In this document: positions 5,530 through 11,638 of the stretch, in pieces | Layout of the letters: every line of letters starts with the position of its first letter | How positions within the stretch are numbered: position 1 is the stretch's first letter | NCBI GenBank assembly: GCA_903859265.1 | Contig: CAIOLZ010000124.1 | Location: 1 to 12,519 of the forward strand | Direction: 5' to 3' | DNA: 12,519 nucleotides | Origin: an uncultured beta proteobacterium | Lineage (GTDB): Bacteria; Pseudomonadota; Gammaproteobacteria; Burkholderiales; Burkholderiaceae_C | Notes under the pieces: model-generated | The model's database searches: none | What the model was told of the DNA's origin: nothing | Seen by the model: only the letters and a program-made list of their open reading frames with translations | Made by a program: the position numbers and the translations under genes

Positions 5530-7254
5530 TCAGGCTTTTGCCTGCACATAGCTTCCCGGGGCTGGCATCAGGGCTTTCAGCTTGCCTTTGCCGTAGGTTT
5601 TGGGGGCCGCAATCTGTTTGCCGGCATGCGATTTGAGCCAGTCAGCCCAGTCGGTCCACCAGCTGCCCGCATGTTCGGTTGCACCCTCCATCCAGGCCGC
5701 GGCAGTCGCGGGCAACTTGCCATCGGCGCGAATCCAGTGGCTGCGTTTATTTTTGGCCGGCGGGTTGATAACGCCTGCGATATGGCCCGATGCGCCCATG
5801 ACAAAGCGCTTTTTGCCAGGCAAGACCTGTGTGGATCCGTAGGCACCGCCGATCGGCACGATGTGGTCCTCGCGCGAGCCATAAATGTAAAAAGGCAGCT
5901 TGACTTTGCGCATGTCAATCGCCTGTCCGCACACCGTCACTTTTCCCGGCTTGATCAAGTTGTTCTCAAGATAAGTGTTACGCAAATACCAGGCGTAATA
6001 CGGTCCGGGCAAGTTGGTGCTGTCTGAGTTCCAGTACAACAGGTCGAACGGCGGAGGGGTTTCGCCCTTCAGGTAGTTACCCACCACGTAGTTCCAGACC
6101 AGGTCATTGGGCCGCAAAAAGCTGAAAGTGCTAGCCAGATCGCTGCCCTTCATCAAACCGCCGTGACCTAACTCGCCTTCGCGGTATTTCACGAATGCCT
6201 CATCGATGAATACATCCAAAATACCCGTATCGGTGAAGTCCAGCAAAGTGGTCAGCAATGTGGCGCTGGCAACCGGCTGCTCGCCCCGCCCTGCCAGCAC
6301 GGCCAAAGCCGTGCTGAGCATGGTTCCGCCTACGCAAAAACCCAGCGCGTTGATGCTGGGCGCACCCGTTATTTGCTGTACCACGCTGACGGCCTTGATG
6401 ACCGCGTCTTCGATGTAGTTGTCCCAGGTCAGGTGACCAAGCGACGCATCCGGGTTGCGCCAGCTTACGACGAACGTGCGGTGCCCTTGAGCGACCGCGT
6501 ATCGCACCAGGGAGTTTTCCGGCTGCAAATCAAGAATATAAAATTTGTTGATACACGGCGGCACCATCAAAAATGGTTTTTCATACACCTTGGCAGTCAA
6601 GGGCTTGTACTCAATCAACTGGAACAGCGCGTTCTCAAACACCACGGCGCCCTCGGTGGTGGCCACGTTTTTGCCGACTGTGAACAGGCTCTCGTCGGTC
6701 ATCGAAACATGGCCTTGCTGCAAGTCATGCACCAGGTTTTTAACGCCCTTGGCGATGCTCTCACCCTTGGTTTCAATAGCCTTCTTTTGTGCTTCGGCGT
6801 TGAAGGCCAGAAAGTTGCTGGGGGCGGCTGCGGCGACCCACTGTTCCACGGCAAAGCGGATGCGACTGCGGGTTTTAGCGTCAGCCTCTACCGCCTCTGC
6901 CATGCCCATCAAGGTCCGTGCGTTCAACAGATACACAGCGGCAGAATAAGCCGCCATCGGGTTGTCGTTCCATGCGTTATCAGCAAAGCGCTTGTCACCG
7001 CTGGTTTTCGGCGCCTTGAAACCTTCGGAGAACAGGCCCATTGCGTCTTTCAAATAGCTCTGCTGCAGTTCTTCCAGCTTCTCGGCGGAAAACTTGATCT
7101 CCGGTGCCTTGGCGCCCAGGCCCGGCAGCCCGGCTCCGGCAGCGCCGAGGTCCATGCCCTTGAACGATTGCAGCGCCTGGGCCCAGCCCTGCGCCATGCT
7201 TTGCTGAAACTGATTCGCCGCTTCGGTCCAGAATTCGGGAGAGTTTTGCGTCAC
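5530..7254 (-). CDS. phaC: Class I poly(3-hydroxyalkanoate) synthase PhaC
   Basis: PhaC polymerises (R)-3-hydroxybutyryl-CoA into polyhydroxybutyrate on the granule surface. The 574-residue length and single-subunit form fit class I synthases. The variable N-terminal region (1-200) is followed by an alpha/beta hydrolase catalytic domain. The lipase-like box is GFCVGG with Cys307, and the rest of the triad is Asp463 in GSREDHIVP and His491 in SGHIAGVINPP. Conserved stretches include FLMVPPCINKFYILDLQPEN and RPNDLVWNYVVGNYLKG. The C-terminus is amphipathic and Trp-rich (SWWTDWADWL). Translation starts at a GTG (7252-7254), with AAGGTG (7260-7265) 5 bases upstream. It heads phaC-phaA-phaB, with 38 bases to phaA. 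No clear sigma70 promoter could be assigned in the 90-bp gap to the divergent gene. Confidence 0.97.
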   Translation of the reverse strand: MTQNSPEFWTEAANQFQQSMAQGWAQALQSFKGMDLGAAGAGLPGLGAKAPEIKFSAEKLEELQQSYLKDAMGLFSEGFKAPKTSGDKRFADNAWNDNPMAAYSAAVYLLNARTLMGMAEAVEADAKTRSRIRFAVEQWVAAAAPSNFLAFNAEAQKKAIETKGESIAKGVKNLVHDLQQGHVSMTDESLFTVGKNVATTEGAVVFENALFQLIEYKPLTAKVYEKPFLMVPPCINKFYILDLQPENSLVRYAVAQGHRTFVVSWRNPDASLGHLTWDNYIEDAVIKAVSVVQQITGAPSINALGFCVGGTMLSTALAVLAGRGEQPVASATLLTTLLDFTDTGILDVFIDEAFVKYREGELGHGGLMKGSDLASTFSFLRPNDLVWNYVVGNYLKGETPPPFDLLYWNSDSTNLPGPYYAWYLRNTYLENNLIKPGKVTVCGQAIDMRKVKLPFYIYGSREDHIVPIGGAYGSTQVLPGKKRFVMGASGHIAGVINPPAKNKRSHWIRADGKLPATAAAWMEGATEHAGSWWTDWADWLKSHAGKQIAAPKTYGKGKLKALMPAPGSYVQAKA

Positions 7255-7344
7255 GCCAGCACCTTTTTTGTGTATCTGTATTTGAGCGGCTAGTATCTCA
7301 GGCTTGATCCGTCGTTTTTCTTACAAGCTGTTATTGCTAACCCT

Positions 7345-7656
7345 ATGTATATCATTCCGATCGCCTGGATTTATGTCGCTTTGATGATGAGCGTGGCAGA
7401 GGCTACCAACAGCAACGGGACAGTATTGGGCGCCGTCATTACGTTCGTGCTCTACGGCGTGTTGCCGGTGGCGCTGATCTTGTATTTCATTGGCACGCCC
7501 GCGCGCAAACGCGCACTTCGGGCACGGGCGGCACAAGAAAACCTAGCCGATCAGAACTTAACCAGTCCATCAGAAACAGACGCTTCAGTTTTCGAGCCAG
7601 ATGCAAGCGGCCATGCGGCCACTGACCCGATCCCGCCGGTGCGAAAAGAAACGTGA
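7345..7656 (+). CDS. Small two-helix membrane protein, unknown function
   Basis: I do not recognise a named family for this 103-residue protein. It begins with a hydrophobic helix (MYIIPIAWIYVALMMSVAEA, 1-20). After a short polar loop (TNSNG) comes a second strongly hydrophobic segment (about 26-49, ending PVALILYFIG). Next is an Arg/Lys-rich stretch (TPARKRALRARA, 51-62) that by the positive-inside rule should be cytoplasmic, and then a polar Asp/Ser/Pro tail. Inner-membrane location with both termini in the cytoplasm is inferred. The gene is divergent from phaC with a 90-bp gap and no strong promoter visible by eye. Its last 72 bases, coding the polar tail, overlap the 3' end of pgeF on the opposite strand, so the tail's composition may be partly constrained by pgeF. 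I judge it real from the two helices and position. Confidence 0.68.
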   Translation: MYIIPIAWIYVALMMSVAEATNSNGTVLGAVITFVLYGVLPVALILYFIGTPARKRALRARAAQENLADQNLTSPSETDASVFEPDASGHAATDPIPPVRKET

Positions 7657-8397
7657 CGCTTGACTGACAGTGCACCAGGCATCCGAGCCATCGTTTCCAA
7701 AAACAGCAATGCTCCCCAAGGCCTGCAGACGCTGACGCGCCAAGCCAGGCAAATCCGCCAGCCATTTGCCTCCACCAAACGGCTTGAAGCAGCGATCAGC
7801 GTGTGGCATTGCGGCTAAAAAGGCGTCGCGCACTTCACCTCCCACCTCGAATTTGGCTGGACCAATGCAGGGGCCGAGCCAGGCTAACAGGGGCTCTGAA
7901 GCTGCCACTGTGTGGGGCATGCGCATTGCTCCAACCGCTGACTCCAGCACGCCGCGTCCATGCTCGCCCAGCAAGCCGCGCCAACCCGCGTGGGCCGCGC
8001 CGACCTGCCTGCCCCGCGGGTCACACAGCAAAACTGGCAGGCAATCGGCCACCATCACGGTGCAGGCAAGTCCCGGCCGTGCTGTCACGCAGGCGTCGGC
8101 ACAGACGCCGTCCACTGGCGCATCGGGCCCAAGGCGAAGCACATCGGCGCCGTGCACCTGATTCAGAAAAACCGGGCGCACACCCAGCCTTCTTTGCAGG
8201 GACGCGCGGTTAATGCGCACATGGTCCGGGTCGTCCGACACGTGCGCACCCAGATTGAAACTGGCAAAAACACCGGTGGAAACACCACCATTGCGCGATG
8301 TAAAGACGGCACGCACGCTCTCAGGCGCCGGCCACCTCGGCCGCAACCAGTCTTCGGGCCAATTGTTGGCGCAGTCGCTTTCTATATCGGAAGTCAT
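7585..8397 (-). CDS. pgeF: Peptidoglycan editing factor PgeF (YfiH, laccase-domain family)
   Basis: PgeF/YfiH proteins form the DUF152 'multi-copper polyphenol oxidase' family. The E. coli protein is known to remove misincorporated amino acids from UDP-MurNAc peptide precursors, keeping L-Ala at position one. The 270-residue protein has the zinc-site residues in their usual contexts: His82 in NQVHGADV, Cys119 in VADCLPVLL and His136 in AAHAGWRGLLGEHGRGV. Other typical parts are TSRNGGVSTG, FNLGAHVSDD and GPCIGP, with the ending SGRMAACIWLEN. The start at 8397 (MTSDIESDC) is chosen because upstream codons give atypical sequence and pass through the divergent promoter region. It has no clear Shine-Dalgarno. 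Its 3' end overlaps the convergent membrane-protein gene by 72 bp. Confidence 0.94.
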   Translation of the reverse strand: MTSDIESDCANNWPEDWLRPRWPAPESVRAVFTSRNGGVSTGVFASFNLGAHVSDDPDHVRINRASLQRRLGVRPVFLNQVHGADVLRLGPDAPVDGVCADACVTARPGLACTVMVADCLPVLLCDPRGRQVGAAHAGWRGLLGEHGRGVLESAVGAMRMPHTVAASEPLLAWLGPCIGPAKFEVGGEVRDAFLAAMPHADRCFKPFGGGKWLADLPGLARQRLQALGSIAVFGNDGSDAWCTVSQASRFFSHRRDRVSGRMAACIWLEN

Positions 8398-8430
8398 AAA
8401 AATGGGGGTGGGTGGAATAACCGCTGGCGT

Positions 8431-8457
8431 TTGGCAAATCCGCAGGCGAAGCATAAT
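8431..8457 (+). promoter_or_regulatory. Possible sigma70 promoter for the monooxygenase-fold gene and following run
   Basis: TTGGCA (8431-8436) and CATAAT (8452-8457) each match consensus at five of six positions, but the spacing is only 15 bp. It lies 37 bases before the ATG at 8495, in the 97-bp divergent gap with pgeF. Confidence 0.4.
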
Positions 8458-8494
8458 CCGCAGCGACCCTGAAAACACCCTCTCTGGAGAACCC

Positions 8495-8797
8495 ATGATT
8501 CTTGAATTGGCAGACATTCGCATCCATCCCGGACAAAATGCAGCCTTTGAAGAGGCTATTCAACGCGGCCTGCGCGAAGTGATCGCCCATGCCAAGGGGT
8601 TTCAGGGCTTCAAAGTCAACAAGGGAATCGAAAGCCCCGACCGCTACGTTCTGCAGATTTTTTGGGACACGCTCGAAGACCACACGGTTGGCTTTCGGCA
8701 GTCAGAAGCATTCACCCAATGGCGCGCAATTGTCGGCCCTTTCTTTGCTGCGGCGCCGGTGGTCGAACACTTTCATCTGGTTGCGAAGTCGGCCTAA
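8495..8797 (+). CDS. Antibiotic biosynthesis monooxygenase (ABM) fold protein
   Basis: A 100-residue single-domain protein of the dimeric alpha-beta barrel (ABM) type. It opens MILELADIRIHPGQNAAFEE, a strand followed by the first helix. Then come KGFQGFKVNKGIESPDRYVL, the strand pair typical of the fold, and the core signature LQIFWDTLEDHTVGFRQSEA. It ends with FTQWRAIVGPFFAAAPVVEH and a His-containing strand (HFHLV). Many such proteins are cofactor-free monooxygenases or have no known substrate, so the substrate cannot be named. A Shine-Dalgarno GGAGA (8486-8490) is 4 bases before ATG. It is first in a plus-strand run and 64 bases ahead of the FAH-family gene, so the two could act together on a small aromatic or keto acid. 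That is inference only. Confidence 0.85.
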   Translation: MILELADIRIHPGQNAAFEEAIQRGLREVIAHAKGFQGFKVNKGIESPDRYVLQIFWDTLEDHTVGFRQSEAFTQWRAIVGPFFAAAPVVEHFHLVAKSA

Positions 8798-8861
8798 ATA
8801 TCCGATCTGAACTTAACAGCACACACCATTACCCACTCAACACTTCAACAACAGAAACACC

Positions 8862-9557
8862 ATGGCCTACGTATTTACACCCCCTGCCGTCGTCAGCGTA
8901 CCCGTTCAAGGCAGTGCCGATGCGTTCCCGGTGCATCGCATTTATTGTGTTGGCCGCAATTACGCCGATCACGCCAAGGAAATGGGCGGAACCGGCCGGG
9001 AAGCGCCCTTCTTTTTCATGAAACCCGCCGACGCGGTACTGGTGGCCGCGCCAGGCACCACTGTGTCCATGCCCTACCCTGGCCTCACGGCCAACCTTCA
9101 CTATGAAATTGAACTGGTCGTGGCCATTGGCATTGGCGGCAGCCGCATTTTGGCTTCTGACGCCCACAAACACGTCTTCGGCTACGCAGTCGGGCTGGAC
9201 ATGACGCGGCGTGATCTGCAAAACGATATGAAAAAACAGGGCCGTCCATGGAGTATTTCCAAGGGCTTCGACCATTCCGCGCCCATCGGGATCATTACTC
9301 CTGCAGCACAGGCTACGGCTGTTGAAACAGCAGAGATTGCGTTGCAGGTCAATGGCACGGACCGTCAGCGCAGCAACATCGCCAAAATGATCTGGAATGT
9401 CGCTGAAACGATTGAAAAACTGTCCGAAGCCTGGGAGTTGCAACCCGGCGATCTTATTTTCAGCGGAACCCCGGAAGGTGTTGGTCCCGTAGTGCGTGGT
9501 GACACGATGGTAGGTTCGGTCACCGGACTTCACCCTATCAGCGTCAAAGTTGTCTAG
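8862..9557 (+). CDS. Fumarylacetoacetate hydrolase family protein (fumarylpyruvate hydrolase-like)
   Basis: This 231-residue cytoplasmic enzyme belongs to the FAH family, which cleaves or decarboxylates acyl-pyruvate-type substrates with a divalent metal. Family motifs are RIYCVGRNYADHAKEMG near the N-terminus, FFFMKPADAV, and LHYEIELVVAIG with metal ligands Glu82 and Glu84. GYAVGLDMTRRDLQ follows with Asp113, then Lys134 in SKGFDHSAP, and FSGTPEGVGPV near the C-terminus. Length and the RRDLQ segment are closest to what I recall of fumarylpyruvate hydrolases such as NagK of the gentisate pathway. No gentisate dioxygenase or isomerase gene is adjacent, so the physiological substrate (fumarylpyruvate, acylpyruvate or oxaloacetate) is open. 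The Shine-Dalgarno is weak. The gene sits between the ABM-fold and Nudix genes with gaps of 64 and 35 bases. Confidence 0.9.
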   Translation: MAYVFTPPAVVSVPVQGSADAFPVHRIYCVGRNYADHAKEMGGTGREAPFFFMKPADAVLVAAPGTTVSMPYPGLTANLHYEIELVVAIGIGGSRILASDAHKHVFGYAVGLDMTRRDLQNDMKKQGRPWSISKGFDHSAPIGIITPAAQATAVETAEIALQVNGTDRQRSNIAKMIWNVAETIEKLSEAWELQPGDLIFSGTPEGVGPVVRGDTMVGSVTGLHPISVKVV

Positions 9558-9592
9558 ACGTCAACCCAGTTTATGCATATCAGGACATCAGC

Positions 9593-10138
9593 ATGCAGCG
9601 CCCTGCGGTAAAGCACTGCCGCGAATGCGGCACAGCGGTGGTTTACCGCATTCCGGACGACGGTGACACCAAAGAGCGTGGCGTTTGTCCGGCCTGCAAC
9701 ACCATCCACTACGAAAACCCGCTCAATGTGGTGGGAACGGTGCCGGTCTGGGGTGACAAGGTGCTGCTGTGCAAGCGCAACATCGAGCCGCGCTGGGGCA
9801 AATGGACTTTGCCGGCGGGTTTCATGGAACTCAATGAAACCGCAGCTGAAGGCGCGGCCCGCGAAACAGTGGAGGAAGCCGGAGCCCAGTTCGAAATGCA
9901 GGAGCTGTTCTCGCTGCTGAGCGTTGCCCGCGTCGGGCAGGTGCATCTGTTTTTCAGAGCCCAACTGACCAGCGACCAGTTTGATCCTGGCTTTGAGACG
10001 ATTGAGGCCAGGCTTTTTGCGGAAGACGAAATACCCTGGGATGAGATTGCTTTCAAAACCACCCAGGAAACCCTGCGCCACTATTTTGCGGACCGCAAAC
10101 GTGGGCATTTCTCCATGCACACCCTGGACATCGTCTAG
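9593..10138 (+). CDS. Nudix hydrolase with N-terminal zinc ribbon
   Basis: Nudix enzymes hydrolyse a nucleoside diphosphate linked to another group. This 181-residue protein has an N-terminal zinc ribbon (HCRECG with Cys9 and Cys12, VCPAC with Cys32 and Cys35). The Nudix box follows: Gly76, Glu82, Arg90-Glu91, Glu94-Glu95 and Gly97 fit Gx5Ex7REUxEExGU, reading GFMELNETAAEGAARETVEE. Zinc ribbon plus Nudix recalls NADH pyrophosphatase NudC, but the larger NudC N-terminal domain is absent and the NudC SQPWPFPxS motif is not seen. The substrate is therefore undetermined; it may be an ADP-sugar, NADH or a coenzyme. AGGA about 9 bases before the ATG serves as Shine-Dalgarno. The stop is 35 bases or fewer before the next gene, so the two are likely co-transcribed. 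Confidence 0.92.
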   Translation: MQRPAVKHCRECGTAVVYRIPDDGDTKERGVCPACNTIHYENPLNVVGTVPVWGDKVLLCKRNIEPRWGKWTLPAGFMELNETAAEGAARETVEEAGAQFEMQELFSLLSVARVGQVHLFFRAQLTSDQFDPGFETIEARLFAEDEIPWDEIAFKTTQETLRHYFADRKRGHFSMHTLDIV

Positions 10139-10173
10139 CGGGTTTGCTGCGCACTGAACGCGTTGCCCGCAGG

Positions 10174-11577
10174 ATGCTGCCATGCTTTGTCATGCTCGAT
10201 CTGGAGACCACCGGTGGTAACGCCACCCGTGACAGGATTACGGAGATCGCAGCGGTGCGCGTCGAAAACGGCGTCGAGACCGCGCGCTGGTCCACTCTGG
10301 TAAATCCGCAGTGCCGGATACCGCCGTTCATCCAGTCCCTCACCGGCATTACGGATGAGATGGTGGAAAACGCGCCAACGTTTGCGTCGGTTGCGAACGA
10401 CCTGCTTGCGCTGCTCGATGGCGCTGTTTTCATAGCCCATAACGTGCGCTTTGACCATGGCTTTGTGATCAACGAACTGGCACGTCTGGAGAAAACCCTG
10501 AAAGCCAAAACCCTGTGCACGGTTCGGCTATCCCGCAAACTGTATCCCCAGCACAAAGGCCACGGCCTTGACGCCATACTGCTTCGACATGGGCTCACAA
10601 CACAGGCGCGGCACCGCGCCATGGGCGATGTGGATGTGGTCCTGCAATGGCTCAAAATCGCTGCTGCAGAGCTCGGCGATGACACGGTACGTCGCGCGGC
10701 CAGCGAACTGGTCCAGGGCAGCGCCAGCATTCCCCCCTTGCTGGAAACGCCCATCGAGGACATTCCTGACACGCCCGGTGTTTACGTTTTCTACGGTGAT
10801 GGCCCTTTGCCGCTCTATGTCGGTAAAAGTATCCACATGCGCACCCGGGTCCTTTCCCACTTTCAGGCCAGTGCAAAGGTGGCGCGTGAGATGCGAATCC
10901 TGACCGAAATACGGCGTGTCGAATGGCATGAAACCGCCGGTGAACTGGGCGCGCTTTTGCTGGAGTCGCGTCTGGTCAAGGAGTGGCAGCCCTTGCACAA
11001 CCGCCAGCTGCGCCGCGAACGCGCCCTTTGCAGCTGGCGCCTGATCGAATCGGACCAACAACGCCCTTTGCTGACGTTGGTCGGGCTTGGCGAACGCGAA
11101 TCTGCTGGAACCGACAACCTGTACGGCGCCTACCGCTCCAAGCGCCAGGCCACCGACGCGCTACGGCTGCTCTGCGAAGCCAATGCGCTCTGCCCGCAAA
11201 CGCTAGGGCTTGAAGCCGGCAAGGGCCCTTGTTTCTCATACCAGATTGGCAAATGCAGAGGTGTGTGTGCCGGTCGCGAAAGCGCGGCATTGCACCTGGT
11301 GCGACTGAGAATGGCCTTGGCAGCGCAACGCCTGCAGACCTGGCCTTTCAAGGGACGCATTGGCATCCGAGAGCACCATCCGGGCACCGGGCGCACCGAT
11401 ATTCATGTATTCGAGCAATGGTGCCACCTGGCGACCGTGCATGACGAAGAAGCCTTGCATGACCTGTCCGAAAGCAGAGTTTCCCTGGCCTTTGACCTCG
11501 ATACCTACCGCATGCTTGTAAAACGGCTTTGCGGTCCAAGCGGCCGGACGCAAACATTGGCGGTATTTCCTGTTTAA
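10174..11577 (+). CDS. Fused DEDDh 3'-5' exonuclease / GIY-YIG nuclease (DnaQ-like + Cho/UvrC-like)
   Basis: A 467-residue two-domain nuclease. Residues about 5-165 form a DnaQ-like proofreading-type exonuclease: Asp9 and Glu11 in LDLETTGG (ExoI), Asp94 in HNVRFDHGF (ExoII), and His147 and Asp152 in HRAMGDVDVV (ExoIII), the DEDDh set. Residues about 195-280 form a GIY-YIG domain of the UvrC/Cho type: PGVYVFYG, LYVGKS, Arg223/225, Glu264 in LLLESRLVKEW and Asn276 in LHN. The C-terminal part has CFSYQIGKCRGVCAG (Cys353, Cys361, Cys365), also found in UvrC/Cho proteins. A role in DNA repair is inferred. The start at 10174 gives MLPCFVMLDLETTGG; an in-frame TTG at 10144 and an ATG at 10192 are alternatives, and none has a good Shine-Dalgarno. 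Exonuclease-GIY-YIG fusions are known in other bacteria. Confidence 0.93.
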   Translation: MLPCFVMLDLETTGGNATRDRITEIAAVRVENGVETARWSTLVNPQCRIPPFIQSLTGITDEMVENAPTFASVANDLLALLDGAVFIAHNVRFDHGFVINELARLEKTLKAKTLCTVRLSRKLYPQHKGHGLDAILLRHGLTTQARHRAMGDVDVVLQWLKIAAAELGDDTVRRAASELVQGSASIPPLLETPIEDIPDTPGVYVFYGDGPLPLYVGKSIHMRTRVLSHFQASAKVAREMRILTEIRRVEWHETAGELGALLLESRLVKEWQPLHNRQLRRERALCSWRLIESDQQRPLLTLVGLGERESAGTDNLYGAYRSKRQATDALRLLCEANALCPQTLGLEAGKGPCFSYQIGKCRGVCAGRESAALHLVRLRMALAAQRLQTWPFKGRIGIREHHPGTGRTDIHVFEQWCHLATVHDEEALHDLSESRVSLAFDLDTYRMLVKRLCGPSGRTQTLAVFPV

Positions 11578-11638
11578 ACAGTTATCCTTGTGGCCGGTGG
11601 GCATCATGCGAAAATAAGACATATTGTTTGGGGCGGAT

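Noticed and set aside
6373..7293. Plus-strand open frame of 306 codons opposite phaC
   Set aside because: phaC is unambiguous here with its full catalytic triad. The opposite frame is His/Gln/Arg-rich, has no recognisable domain and is a codon-bias shadow.
8829..9533. Minus-strand open frame of 234 codons opposite the FAH-family gene, and a similar one at 9554-10183 opposite the Nudix gene
   Set aside because: Both are antisense shadows of well-supported plus-strand enzymes.
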